From NCBI GenBank assembly GCA_014529385.2, contig CM043959.1, positions 61,703,753 through 61,767,752 on the forward strand: a DNA stretch of 64,000 bases. Reading direction: 5' to 3'. The notes below the pieces were generated by a model. The model was not told the DNA's origin. It ran no database searches and saw only the letters and a program-made list of their open reading frames with translations. The position numbers and the translations under genes are program-made. This document shows positions 1-10,049 of this stretch, piece by piece. Within the stretch, counting starts at the first letter, position 1, and each line of letters begins with the position of its first letter. This DNA is from Adiantum capillus-veneris (taxonomy: Eukaryota; Streptophyta; Polypodiopsida; Polypodiales; Pteridaceae).

Positions 1-530
1 AAGATCGGCGAATGTAGCCGCAGCTGTCTCCTTGGTAAATGTGCCTGCGGTTTTCTTGTCTCTTGCCTGTATGATCATTCCTTCAGTGGAAAATCTGAGT
101 GCCTCTGCCACTATCTCTCTTCTGATTACTACCTTGACCTTGTTCCCTTGGGTGTCGAATATTTGTGCGGTTCTGTCCTCTTTGATGGTGGATAGAAGCT
201 CGTAAGCTTTCTAAAAATCCACTCCGAAAGGCTCTTATTCCTAGAAATGTCTGAGCCCCAACCTGCGGTTAGCCTCTTTGGTCTTTGGCTTGGCAACTAC
301 ATCATAGACCTCTATAGGTAGGAGTTGCAACTCCACCTGATGCCCTTCTTCACTCTTGAACCTACCAGTGAAGACCGTGGTGTGGTGTTCTTCCAGTTGT
401 TCTCTAGAAAGGTAAGATGCCTTTGCTGCTTTGACCGACTCGGGGTCTAGTTGATACGTAGGTAGTTCTTGTAGTTTCTCTTTCTCGTTTAGCTTCTTTT
501 TGGCCCTCTATGCTGCTTGCATTGCTCTTG
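1..530 (-). pseudogene. Degenerate gag-like region of an LTR element
   Basis: One minus-strand frame stays readable from about 530 to the window edge and is broken only by in-frame stops at 508-510, 241-243, 235-237 and 211-213, with no frameshift. The translation is hydrophilic and rich in K and E, and holds a segment reading AYELLSTIKEDRTAQIFD followed by a basic, valine-rich stretch. I call it gag-like because of its composition and because it lies downstream of a leader carrying the same palindromes as the leader of element A at 17311-18940. No zinc knuckle is visible before the edge. Element A's gag is at most a distant relative. It could be another structural ORF of the element. Confidence 0.4.
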
Positions 531-708
531 TTCAGTGAATAGAGTGCAAAGTTAGCAGATATGTCGGACTTTTCTCTCGAATGTCCTTTTAGACTGAAAT
601 GCTAACAACTTTGTCCAAATTGCTTCAAATCAATTTTCGAACAAGCAAAGATGCATAAAATCATGCAAGGAACAAAACTGTATGGTCAAAACAAAAATTT
701 GCAACCAA

Positions 709-1155
709 AATAAATAATCACGATTATTTACAGCTGAGGAAAATTTCTAACTTTTTGCAAACTTGGCTTTATAGGCTTGAAGTACGTATACACCCAATAC
801 ATGCTCTGAGTGAATTATGGGCTCATTTGGATGCACAGGTTGAAAATGGTACCAAATTTTGGCTTTAGGTCTCTAAAATAGTAGATATAAAGGAAATTTG
901 AGATTTTGAACTCCAAACTGATTCAGAGTTGGCTAGTGGGCTTACCACAACATGTACTTTGGATTTATGATGGCAAAATATCAAAACTCCCCAATTTTGA
1001 TCAAAAAGTAAATAATCGTGATTATTAACTTTTCTTCCAAAATTATTTTTTGGTACAAATTGGTTCTAGGCATCGGTGTGTACACATGATAGGTGAGGTG
1101 ATTTGAAAATTTCCAAGAAAAACTGATGCAAAAGTAAATAATCGCGATTATTAAC
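709..1155. repeat. Cluster of three near-palindromes AATAATCRCGATTATT
   Basis: Three copies of a 22-bp near-palindrome lie at about 710-731, 1008-1029 and 1134-1155. The core is AATAATCGCGATTATT, with CACG or CGTG at the centre in the first two copies. They sit in AT-rich, non-coding DNA upstream (minus sense) of the gag-like region. Further copies lie at 17311-17332, 17593-17614, 17869-17890 (a perfect 22-bp palindrome) and about 18918-18940. Confidence 0.75.
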
Positions 1156-1321
1156 ATCAATGACAAAAACTTTGCAAAACCCACAAATTTTGACCTAAAC
1201 ATGTTTCATACACCTAATATAAGTCCTAAATTGAATTTGGTCAAGTTTGGTCATGCCGGCGTCACTTTGTGCTCTGTCGACTCTAAAATCACCGTTTTTT
1301 GTGATTACTCTGTCTGTTGGG

Positions 1322-1618
1322 TTAGTCGATCAACTTTGAGGCTTTGGACTTGTCCGTAACATAGTCGTGAAGCAACCTGTCCAATTCTGGCTCATTTGGA
1401 GTCAGTTTGGTCTTGTATGTCGAATTTGACGCTTTGTAACCTTCGAGTCCTTTTCTGGTTTTCGAGGGCTTTGCTTGATGGATTTCACCAAACCAATCAT
1501 ATACATTGTATATAGACATCATTAGCAAGCCATCTGTGGAGTCAGGTCGGAATTCTGGCATTTGCCAAAAATCTAACTTTTCTACTGGGGACCCCCTTGA
1601 CCCCAGCCGAATGGTCAT
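1322..1618 (-). CDS. 98-codon ORF of unknown function in an LTR-element leader
   Basis: An open minus-strand frame of 98 codons. The product is charged and carries a KTRKGLEGYKAS basic stretch and two tryptophans in FWQMPEF and YDWFGEI. I recognise no domain. It lies upstream of the palindrome cluster and the gag-like region on the same strand, so it may be an extra leader ORF of the same retroelement or a fragment of an older insertion. A chance ORF cannot be excluded at this length. Confidence 0.25.
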   Translation of the reverse strand: MTIRLGSRGSPVEKLDFWQMPEFRPDSTDGLLMMSIYNVYDWFGEIHQAKPSKTRKGLEGYKASNSTYKTKLTPNEPELDRLLHDYVTDKSKASKLID

Positions 1619-2554
1619 CTGGTGGTATAGAAAGGTTCTATTATGTTAGGACATGCTATGGTTCAAATCCCATCCGATTTGGTCAGGCTGGCAGGCCGCT
1701 ATGGTGAGTTTTAGGTCGTAGGTTTTTTCTAAGGCTTTAGACTAGCTACCGGCCATACAAAATAGATTATTATTGACTAAAGAACTTACCCCTCATGTCT
1801 CCTGTGAGACAACGCTGAAAATGGTCAACTGTGGGCTCCAAAAATGTCGCGCGAAAGAGGCCAAAATCTCTCTCTGCAAAGGCTCCAAGTGAAAATGAGG
1901 AGGTTTTAGCCTACCATGGATATCTATACCTGGACTTCCCAAACCAAATTTCCCCAGATTCCCCCGTTAGTCCTTCTAGGCCGTGAAATTTATGTTAGAC
2001 TCAAAAATTTCCTTGATCCGATTCCTGTAGCTCATTCTGCAAGAATTTTGCAAAAGTAGGCTTGGCCGCCTAGTTTAGGCTTCGCGCTTCCATATTCTAA
2101 TTTCATTGAAAATTTTTGTGCTTGTCCACCTTGTCTTTCTGATCACCATCGTGTCTTTCATTTTTCCATCTGAGCTTCTCTACTATTTATAATTAATTTT
2201 GACTTGTTTATTTAAAACAATCAAAGAAAATAGCAAAATTCTCTAAAAAAGTAAAGTAAAAGTCCAATAATTAAGAAAATCCCTTGAAAAACATAGCTTT
2301 TTGTTGGATTTCTCCATTTTTAAGCCTCCTTATCAACAAAAATGATGAAAAATACCCAAAAAAGGACTATTTTTTATGATTTCTAAAGAACCCTAATGGT
2401 ACAATCAAACAGAGAGCACAAAAGCTACAAGATTTGCTCTTTGTAAGACATCAGCAGCAAACCTTGACATCGAAAACCCTTGAGTTAAGTACTCAAGACC
2501 CAGATCCTACACATCATATTGGTTTGAATTGCATTGATCTTCATATCATGATAA
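1619..2554. other. Non-coding stretch between two minus-strand retroelement pieces
   Basis: AT-rich DNA without a supportable ORF on either strand. It should contain the 3' end (UTR and possibly LTR) of the gypsy pol that ends near 2555. I looked for sequence matching the right LTR at 18587-19505 and saw none, so the boundary is unresolved. Confidence 0.4.
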
Positions 2555-3818
2555 ACACAATTGTTCAACCCATGCACACAGTCGTCCTGGAGTACGCCAT
2601 CTAGGAGGGGTGGAAGGGCACTAAGTATTAAGTAATTAAGGACAATGTTTGAAGAGGGAGGAAAAGTTCTATGTTAACGTGTGATTTTTTGCAAAATTAC
2701 ATAATAATACCCTTATAATTCATCATCAAGGAAAAATTCTTTGATAATATCTTCCCGATGAGTCTTAAACTTGGGAATGTTGCTTAAGGGAATCGACTAG
2801 AGCTAAGTCTCCTTTTTTGAAGATTTTTGTGATTAATTAAGTGGGAATCAAAAAACTATTTTTCTTTCCTCTTTTGTGCATAGATATGAGCTACAGCAGT
2901 TAGCCTTTGCTCGTCTAGCTTTTCCAAATCTTCAATTATTTCTGACAATTCATGTCAAGTCCACTCAAGATTCTGTGCTACCCTTAGTTTCGACAATAGA
3001 AACTCTATTGGCAGTATGGCATCAAGACCATAAACAAGGTTAAAGGGTGTAGCATTTAGAGCTATTTTGAATTAAACTTGATAAGTCCATAGAGCAGCAT
3101 GGAGATTCATTTCCCAGTCTCTCCTTTCTCAACTAATCACTTTAGTCAGTACCGAGTTAAGAATTTTATTCGTATGCTCAGCTTGTCCGTTTGCTTGTGG
3201 GTGATAGGGAGCTAATTTGTTATGGGTGACCATAAACTCATTAAGAAAATACGCTATTACCTCATTGAGGAAATGAGTTCCTCGATCACTGAAAATCTCT
3301 ATTGGCAGTCCATATCTCATGAATACATACTCATATAAGAATACAACAGTGGTTCTGGCATCATTCTTTTGGGTTGCTTTAGCCTCGGCCCACTTGGTCA
3401 AATAATACGTAGCTACAATGATATATTGAGCTTGGGTTCTATAAGCAGGTGGCTGTATCGGTCCAAGAAAATCTATACCCCATTTTGGGAAAGCTCTAGC
3501 CCCCATCATTGGTTTTAAGGGCATGCTATCTACTCGTGTTGGCATTTTTGTTCATTGACAAGCATCACACCTTCGAACATATTCTTTAGCATCTGCAAAA
3601 AGTGTTGGCCACCATATGCCTACCATCAAAATTGTTGTTGTGGTGATCTCAGTAGAAAAGTGACCTCCAGCATGTGCTTGTTTTATAATCGGAATATACT
3701 CATTTTCATTTGCACAAAGACGCAAATGTTGATCTTTATCTCTCCGATAATATTGGTTTCCAATAAGAGCATAGTCTCTTGCTTGAGTTTCAATTGCTCT
3801 TTGATGGAGTTTACTCAT
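2555..3818 (-). pseudogene. Ty3/gypsy integrase, decayed (element A pol)
   Basis: Integrase joins retroelement cDNA to nuclear DNA. Reading down the minus strand, the zinc-binding domain lies at 3818-3552 (HAGGH, then RRCDACQ). The catalytic core follows at 3545-3129 with the D-D-E residues in KWGIDFLGP, FSDRGTHF and NGQAEHTNK. The C-terminal part (ALWTYQV, LDAILPIEF, coiled KLDEQRL) continues with stops to about 2880. A KGDL-like and an LDGVLQDD-like segment reach about 2555. The frame breaks between zinc domain and core (3546-3551), after 3129, and again in the C-terminus, so the protein cannot be made. RNase H and RT follow directly upstream on the same strand, in the usual gypsy order RT-RH-INT. 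Confidence 0.85.
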
Positions 3819-4210
3819 ATCCTCGAGAAATGTTCGGTTGGTCGATAAGTAAGTAACCTGAAAATTACTCCCTTAGGAACACTGGACATTTGAAACAATG
3901 TTACATGAGGAATGGGTGTTTGTTTTTGACATTGAGGGAAATATTTTACAAAAGATCTAACATCTCTCCTCATAGTCGTCCAAAATACTCCAAGTCTCAT
4001 TACAACCACAGTGAAATCAAATTCGAGAAGAATGATGAACCATCTCACTATTCTCCCTATGCTGCATGGCTTGTTGACCAAATACAACAAATTTTGGTGG
4101 TCAAAAAATAACACAAACTTGTTGGCTAATAGGTAATGTCTATACTTTTTAATGGCATAGATCATTCCTAGTCCTTCTCTTTTAGTGGTGGTGTAATTCG
4201 TTTCTTCCAT
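3819..4210 (-). pseudogene. Ty3/gypsy RNase H domain (element A pol)
   Basis: The minus-strand reading contains NYTTTKREGLGMIYAIKKYR, then LLANKFVLFFDHQNLLYLVN and GRIVRWFIILLEFDFTVV. This is the standard signature of the RNase H domain that follows RT in Ty3/gypsy pol, degrading the RNA template in RNA:DNA hybrids. The D of FFDHQ is kept. The usual HADHLSR end is replaced by other residues, so the 3' part of the domain is altered. It overlaps the frame of the RT piece upstream with a shift near 4200. It is inactive as it stands. Confidence 0.8.
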
Positions 4211-4637
4211 GCATGTTCAATTGTCGGCTAGCATAAGAAATAGGAAAGTCAATTTTCCCGCCTCCTGGTTGAGCTAGCATACAACCGATAGCAAAATTAG
4301 AAGCATCTACATGTACGTGGAATACATTATCCCAATCTGGTGCTTTCAATATTGGAGTTGAGTTGAGAGCTTGCTTAAGCTTCATGAAGGAATCGTCACA
4401 TACCTCGGTCCATTCAAAGTGCGTAATCAAGCTATACATGGGTTTTGCAATTATATCATATATGTAGATGAACCGTCGGTAATATACACAATGTCCCATG
4501 AAGGCTTGTACCCCCTTGACTATTGTTGGTCCGGGAAAATCAGCAATGACATGAATCTTCTCGATATCAGTAGCTATGCCATTTTCCTTGTCTTCCCATG
4601 AATGTACACTTTTCAGGATTTAAGCAAATCCTATAAA
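4182..4637 (-). pseudogene. C-terminal half of Ty3/gypsy reverse transcriptase (element A pol)
   Basis: The minus-strand reading includes AFMGHCVYYRRFIYIYD, FEWTEVCDDSFMKLKQAL, LKAPDWDNVFHVHVDASNF and PISYASRQLN. These are the thumb/connection segments of gypsy RT leading into RNase H. Upstream of 4600 the LNPEKCTFM motif is readable up to the CACTA insertion at 4638. It resumes on the other side of the transposon at 16052, where KKVFE followed by KCRLYRI can be read if the 3-bp target duplication is counted once. The catalytic YxDD half of RT is not present on either side: it has been lost in a deletion that joins gag to RT near 16090. Confidence 0.8.
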
Positions 4638-4649
4638 CACTACAAGAGG
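4635..4649. repeat. CACTA left terminal inverted repeat with AAA target duplication
   Basis: AAA (4635-4637) followed by CACTACAAGAGG. Twelve bases are perfectly inverted at 16037-16048. Confidence 0.93.
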
Positions 4650-4870
4650 TTGTGTGCTCTTGTGACGCTGTTAGCGACGGAAATACATTGGGTTTTTATA
4701 ACCCCCGGCGTCGCTAAAACCATCGCTAATAGCGTCGCTACCAGAGCGTCGCTATAGGCGTCGCTATATAGCGACTCCTATAGCGACGCATATAGCGACG
4801 TTTACACAGAAGACTATAGCGACGCTCCAGAGCCATAAATAGCGACGCTTATAGGGACGCCCGAGAGATT
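4650..4870. repeat. CACTA left subterminal repeat block (AGCGACG motifs)
   Basis: More than a dozen copies of AGCGACG or its inverse CGTCGCT in about 200 bp, in both orientations and separated by AT-rich spacers. In CACTA elements such blocks bind the TNPA-type protein, which brings the ends together. That role is inferred here from the family. Confidence 0.8.
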
Positions 4871-5216
4871 TTTTTTTTTGGTGGCAGGGCATTCACCCAT
4901 CAACCATATTGTACTTGATTCACTTTTTAAAAAAAGTGCAATGGAAAAATAATAGACCCAAAATAGTCACCCACAAGACGCATTGTTTGCAAAATTGACA
5001 ATTGTACACATCATAGGCAAAATGAATTGATTGGCAAATATAATAATGACAATTGTACAACATCATAGGCATAAAGAATTGATTGGCAAAAGGAACTGCG
5101 GTGACAAATGTAATAATATACATGGTTCAAAAAGACGTATAAAATCCGTCTCATGATACATAAGCTATGAGAAACCCTAAACTAATGCTATCTAGCTACG
5201 GCTAAACTGACGTCGT
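4871..5216. other. CACTA interior downstream of the TNPA-like gene; two-copy direct repeat
   Basis: Probable 3' UTR of the TNPA-like gene plus spacer. A repeat of about 40 bp with a period near 52 bp is present twice (about 4998-5037 and 5050-5090, both containing GAATTGATTGGCAAA). A T-run lies at 4868-4879. No ORF of note. Confidence 0.5.
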
Positions 5217-6014
5217 CTAGTCAGACGTCTCATCACGTCCAAGCGGCGTATCTATCGGATTCTGCAAAAAAAGACAATAAGACAGCTTTCAGTAAGTATA
5301 AACATATAACGACATTTATAAAACAATACAAAAAATAGAAAAGAGTAAACCCTAATACTAACCATGCCGCCGCGAGAACTGAGAATGTCCATCAGGGCGT
5401 TTAAGCCCTTCCTGCCTGCGTACTCGCGCTCGTACGGTGTGGGATCACGTCCTGTCATCGACCACTGTCAAAACATACAAAGATTTCATTATGTTAGAAC
5501 TAAAAAACTCATAAACCCTAAACTATCGAACATAAAGAGCAATGTGAAAACATTTACAAAATCGGCCTCAAATGATGCCCATCCACCGCTCCCCAAGTGG
5601 TGCAAGCTCCCTGCCTCTACTCGCGCTCTGGCTGCATCCTTTTGTTGCTTCCACTTGTCGGGATTCTCGCACGCTGCTTTCTTCGCATTCTTCCAATCTT
5701 CTTTGGCCAGCCAATCTGGCCTGTTCCACCCATTCTTGATTGCTTTTTGCACTTCGGAACGCTTGTGTTTGCAGTATTCGCGCATTCGAATCTTCATCAG
5801 GTCTTCATTGAAGCGCTGATCCCATGTTGGAACGGGAAACTCATCATGAAGTATGCTGATGACTCTGTTTTTTAAATCACTTGGTACTTCACTCCATTTG
5901 TTTAGTATGTAGTGTCTAAACAGCTGAGAGCAAAGACCACGCATGCGCGAGATCACCTTCTTGCCGTCATCATCCATGATGATACCGCCGCTGATTTCGA
6001 CGGAGTAAGGCAAG

Positions 6015-6285
6015 TGTTGGGTATGCAAGCCCAATTATGGGAATGTCCGGTGTCTAGCTCGTGGGTACAGGCTTTATAGCATGCAGATCAACTTTAGTTG
6101 TAAGTCAAGTGGTGCATGGCTTTTTGCCTTTATATGTAAGGCTATACTTCAATAAACAATAGTGTGTGTTTTTCAGGGCCTAATCTCTGCTCTCCCTCTC
6201 TTTCTCTCGCTTCTGCAGCTGCATCCATCTCCAAGCTCGCCATGAATCCTCTCAGACGTCACCCGCCATAGCCCTCGTTACAACA
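6015..6285 (+). repeat. 5' LTR of copia B
   Basis: TG...CA bounded, 271 bp, with GCAAG immediately before it. It contains a CTTTATATGTAAG TATA-like stretch and an AATAAA at 6151-6156, which would serve promoter and polyadenylation roles. Confidence 0.93.
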
Positions 6286-6287
6286 AC

Positions 6288-6300
6288 TGGTATCAGAGCC
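6288..6300 (+). other. Primer binding site of copia B (tRNA-iMet)
   Basis: TGGTATCAGAGCC begins two bases after the LTR. This is the classic plant copia primer site, complementary to the 3' end of initiator tRNA-Met. Confidence 0.93.
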
Positions 6301-6819
6301 ATCTTGCCTCGGCTCTCGGCCCTTGACTCAGCGCGCGGAAACTGCCGCTTGCAGAGGGACAGCCTGAATTTCGACCTGCGTCAAACTGCTCAGATCCACC
6401 ATCAAAGTGGTCGCCCTGGCTTGGGGAGAAGTCTTCGACACTTGATCATCTGCTTTTTCGGTCTCTACAGCACGATGCAAGCAGATCACGACATCGCGCT
6501 GTTTCGATCGCTACAGAAAGCTGCAATTTTATTCTATTTTCTTTAATTTACTCAGTTAAAGTGATTTATCTCCTCTTAGCCCTTATTCACACCTTGTAAG
6601 AGCTGCCACATCTTTTGGTGCTCGGTCATAGCAGATAGACAGGGTTTGCAGGCGGATTTTGTATGGAGGATCATCTTTATTATGGGTGCAATTTTTGCAG
6701 GATTTCCAACCTCCTATCGGACAACAAATTTATTTTTTGGCAATTTTGCATGCAATTGGTTTGGTGGCCTTGCACGTTCTTGCTAGCATTTAACATATCC
6801 ACGGTGTCGATGACAGTAT
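6301..6819 (+). other. Non-coding 5' interior of copia B
   Basis: About 520 bp between the primer site and the nested insertion. There is only a chance ORF and no gag similarity. If the nested piece is removed this joins 10950-11693. Confidence 0.6.
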
Positions 6820-7170
6820 TGTTGGGATTAAAGCCCAAGTGGCCTCTTATGCGGATATGGCCGCCCGCCCGCCTAACTCACTTACCTCTAACTCTTTGTA
6901 TATACTAACTTATACTTTGTGAATACTAAGGAATTGGGTGATAACCCTTCTAACAGTTCTCTGCGTACTACTGTATTGTGTAAGCTCAGAGTGATACACA
7001 GTGAGCTTACACAGTACAGTAGTACGCAGAGAACTGTTAGAAGGGTTATCACCCAATTCCTTAGTATTCACAAAGTATAAGTTAGTATATACAAAGAGTT
7101 AGAGGTAAGTGAGTTAGGTGGGCGGGCGGCTATATCCGCATAAGAGGCCACTTGGGCTTTAATCCCAACA
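6820..7170. repeat. 351-bp near-perfect inverted repeat with LTR-like ends
   Basis: The left arm runs from TGTTGGGATTAAAGCCC at 6820 and the right arm is its inverse, ending at 7170. Only a handful of mismatches are seen and the centre is a small hairpin loop near 6985-7005. Next to the right edge, on the minus strand, is a purine tract (7180-7171) as found before a copia 3' LTR. It therefore occupies the 3' LTR position of the RNase H fragment. Confidence 0.88.
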
Positions 7171-7254
7171 ACCTCCCACTTAAAGTCCAATGTGGCACTT
7201 TAAGTAACTGTAAATCTATGAACATAAATGTACAAAGATTTACATGGCTGCCAT

Positions 7255-7832
7255 CTATCCAATGCCCAATAACTCACGACAAATATGCACAAAGCCCTCT
7301 CCTGGAAGTCCCTTTGTGAGTAGATCAGCAGGATTGTCCTTGGTGTGGATCTTCAGCAGCTGTATCTGCTTGTCTTCAAGTACTTCCCTAATGAAGTGAT
7401 ATTTCACATCAATATGCTTAGTCTTCGAATGGAACACTGGATTCTTTGCCAATTGTATAGCACTTTGACTATCACAATATAACTCTGGCATATCTGCATT
7501 GATTCCCAAGTCTGCAACCAATCTACCAAGCCAAATAGCTTCTTTGCATGCCTCATTTGCTGCAACATACTCAGCTTCTGTAGTAGACTGCGTAACACAA
7601 TCTTGTAATCGAGATCGCCATGATATGGCACCTCCAGTCAATGTAAAGACATAGCCTGATGTAGATCTCCTCTTATCCAAGTCTCCTGCATAATCTGAGT
7701 CAGTGTATCCTCTGACACTCAAATCCTGACTACCATAGCATATGCGCATACTCTTTGTATGTTTTAAGTATCTCATGATACCTTTCACTGCCTCCCAATG
7801 TTTCTTGCCGGGATTTGACATATATCTGCTAA
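7255..7832 (-). pseudogene. Copia RNase H, C-terminal end of a copia polyprotein
   Basis: Minus-strand ORF of 188 codons reading MSNPGKKHWEAVKGIMRYLK, then GYTDSDYAGDLDKRRSTSGY, then TQSTTEAEYVAANEACKEA, then LYCDSQSAIQLAKNPVFHS and HIDVKYHFIRE, ending near DNPADLLTKGL. This is the standard copia RNase H with its acidic residues (D of YTDSDYAG, E of TEAEY, D of CDSQSA) and the DLLTK end. It degrades template RNA during reverse transcription. Upstream RT sequence is cut off at 7833, where an inverted piece of another copia begins. Downstream, 75 bp of UTR and a purine tract (7180-7171) lead into the 351-bp inverted repeat. Confidence 0.9.
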
Positions 7833-8151
7833 CCAGGAGTGGTACACGTTACCCATTGCATGTGGATCACACGAGAGACGGTGTTGTCTCTGTGATCACG
7901 CAGCCAGGTAGAGAGCGAGAGAGCAGGCGAGTCTCTTTTGCTTGTGGGTTGCAGGATACTTTGCATGGAGTGCAGAGTAGTGAGCTCGTTGTGCACACAG
8001 TTGGGGCACAACTTGAGCAGTCACACAGAGAGGTGACAGAGTCAGACATGCATGCTTTGCTAGTGACTGAGCAAAGCAGAGAGTCAGTTGTGCGAGATAC
8101 TTCTATGCAGGATAGACAGGTAGAGCGGTCTTGCTCTATATGACGGAGCTA
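7833..8151 (+). repeat. Plus-oriented copy of the copia gag-pr 3' end (arm of a 319-bp inverted repeat)
   Basis: This 319-bp piece is nearly identical, in reverse orientation, to 8812-9130, which is the last part of the gag-protease ORF. Both copies end at GACGGAGCTA. The reading ends RDTSMQDRQVERSCSI followed by TGA. It is joined on the left to a copia RNase H fragment of opposite orientation and on the right to a copia leader of opposite orientation. Confidence 0.88.
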
Positions 8152-8550
8152 CGCAAAAAACTGCGTTTTAGAGCCCGAAAATGGCAAAAACGAGCTGCAC
8201 ACAGTCTTGAACCTGCTCTTGCTCCACTCTGCGTGATGCAATGTCCTCTCAATGCAAGCTCCAACACAAGAGCTCTGCCACAACAACATCCAAGCACTCG
8301 AATATCAAGCTCTCCTCCACCGAGCACTTCTCTAATGAGCTCCACTGAGCTCAAAAGCTCCTCTCACCAAGGAAGCCGCAACCGCCTCCTCGACCAAGCT
8401 TGACCACACCAAGCTCCTAAGCTCCAAAGACAATGCTCCTCAAGCTAAAATCGCTCTCCGTGAAACTCCGCGATCGAACTCCACCGTCGAGAGCGAGCGA
8501 GCTATCGCCTCGAAGCTCTCAAAGCCGTCGTTCTCTCCGCGGTCACCATA
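8152..8550 (-). other. Copia leader (5' untranslated) segment, minus strand
   Basis: Directly downstream, in minus sense, of the primer site at 8562-8551. The sequence is non-coding and rich in GAGCTC-like words. It breaks off at the inverted gag fragment. Confidence 0.55.
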
Positions 8551-8562
8551 GCTCTGATACCA
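8551..8562 (-). other. Primer binding site (tRNA-iMet) of the minus-strand copia C
   Basis: The minus strand reads TGGTATCAGAGC two bases after the end of the LTR at 8565. Confidence 0.88.
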
Positions 8563-8564
8563 AT

Positions 8565-8751
8565 TGAAGGGGATCGGGGAGCACCACAGACGGAGAGTGA
8601 GAGAGAGAGAAGGAGACACACACGATGTGGGTGGGGAGACTCAAAAGAGTGAGCAGCCCCCTATACACTTATGCTATGTATAAGGTATACAAGTCAGTGG
8701 GCGCCCAGACTCTGGGCGGCCGGGCAAGGCACAGGCGCCTATACCCCAACA
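8565..8751 (-). repeat. Short (187-bp) copia LTR flanked by internal sequence on both sides
   Basis: On the minus strand it starts TGTTGGGGTATAGG and ends CCCTTCA. A purine tract (TTTAAGTGGGAGGT, 8765-8752) precedes it and a tRNA-iMet primer site follows it. So it serves as 3' LTR for the gag-pr copy on its right and as 5' LTR for the leader on its left. Confidence 0.88.
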
Positions 8752-8819
8752 ACCTCCCACTTAAAGGTGACTGTGCCTTTAAGCAAGGGAACCTAGTCTA
8801 AAGACTAGGTTTAGCTCCG

Positions 8820-10049
8820 TCATATAGAGCAAGACCGCTCTACCTGTCTATCCTGCATAGAAGTATCTCGCACAACTGACTCTCTGCTTTGCTCAGTCAC
8901 TAGCAAAGCATGCATGTCTGACTCTGTCACCTCTCTGTGTGACTGCTCAAGTTGTGCCCCAACTGTGTGCACAACGAGCTCACTACTCTGCACTCCATGC
9001 AAAGTATCCTGCAACCCACAAGCAAAAGAGACTCGCTTGCTCTCTCGCTCTCTACCTGGCTGCGTGATCACAGAGACAACATCGGCTCTCGTGTGATCCA
9101 CATGCAATGGGTAACGTGTACCACTCCTGGCACCTCTCACAATCACTAGCGAACCCAAATGCATCACAAAATCTCGCTCTCGTAGCGAAATCTGACATCC
9201 ACTATCCCGTAACTGTCTGACTGAGATCAAATCCCATCTCAGATCTGGCACATAACGCACATGATGCAGGGTAAATCTCATACCAATGGGCAAGGACAAA
9301 CATACGTCTCCTGCACCCTCAATGTCATACACAGTACCATCAGCCATGTGCACACAACCAAGTCTCCCACTAGAAAACGTGCTAAACCACTCACGATGAG
9401 ACGTGACATGGAATGTAGCATCAGAATCTAGTAACCAATGTGAAGACAATGTGCAATCCGATATGCAATCTGTAGACATAAGATCTTCTGAAGACAAGCT
9501 AGATGTAAATGTGACATCGCCATCACAATCATACTCAGTAACCACCGTACTGATCTCACTAGCATCTGTCATGCCCAAATCTGCATCACGCATCTGTCGC
9601 CTCCGTTGTCTCAAACGCCTGAAACATCGACGCCTAATGTGCCCTCTATGTCCACAATGCCAACATGTCAAGTCTCTATGCCGTCGAGACTTGCGTGTGG
9701 GATCAATCTCTCCCATGGACATAGAAGTGGGACTAGACCTCCCTGTAGACATGGATGTCGCGTACATAGCATGTAAACTCTGCCATAAAGCATGAGTTGT
9801 AGTCTCCCTCGAGACCTGCCAGTAAACAGACTCAACCAGATGCAAACAAATCGTAGACATGGCTAACTCATCAAGATCCTGCCAATCATCATCACGCATA
9901 GAATTGGGCTTCGCCGATAAACCACGCAAGGGTTTATCCTGCCCCAAATCCGCCAATGCAACAAGCATATGCTCCTTCCAAGCAACAAAATCTGCACCAT
10001 CAAACTGTGTCAGACCATAACGCTGGAAGTCAAATGAAAAATCAGCCAT
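8820..10049 (-). CDS. Copia gag-protease ORF of a deleted, probably non-autonomous copia C
   Basis: Start chosen at the ATG at 10049 (MADFSFDFQRYGLTQFDG), which matches the usual gag beginning; twelve codons lie open upstream. The gag core (W of FVAWKEHM, ELAMSTICLHL) is shortened. A CCHC knuckle follows (CWHCGHRGHIRRRC, about residues 130-143 from this start). Next is a protease-like segment WLLDSDATFHVT in which the usual D-S/T-G-A triad reads D-S-D-A, so the active-site glycine is changed. The region then reads HVRYVPDLRWDLISVRQL, typical of the sequence after copia protease. The ORF ends shortly before the 3' purine tract: integrase, RT and RNase H are missing. Gag would package element RNA. 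Confidence 0.8.
   Translation of the reverse strand: MADFSFDFQRYGLTQFDGADFVAWKEHMLVALADLGQDKPLRGLSAKPNSMRDDDWQDLDELAMSTICLHLVESVYWQVSRETTTHALWQSLHAMYATSMSTGRSSPTSMSMGEIDPTRKSRRHRDLTCWHCGHRGHIRRRCFRRLRQRRRQMRDADLGMTDASEISTVVTEYDCDGDVTFTSSLSSEDLMSTDCISDCTLSSHWLLDSDATFHVTSHREWFSTFSSGRLGCVHMADGTVYDIEGAGDVCLSLPIGMRFTLHHVRYVPDLRWDLISVRQLRDSGCQISLRERDFVMHLGSLVIVRGARSGTRYPLHVDHTRADVVSVITQPGRERESKRVSFACGLQDTLHGVQSSELVVHTVGAQLEQSHREVTESDMHALLVTEQSRESVVRDTSMQDRQVERSCSI

Noticed and set aside
1-2554. Left LTR of element A
   Set aside because: I compared this stretch by eye with both ends of 18587-19505 (TGTGGGACAC and AACAACCA) and found no convincing match. TGTGGGCTCC at 1830 is too short a likeness.
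6304-6908. Small plus-strand ORFs at the start of copia B
   Set aside because: No gag similarity and poor composition. One runs into the inverted-repeat arm.
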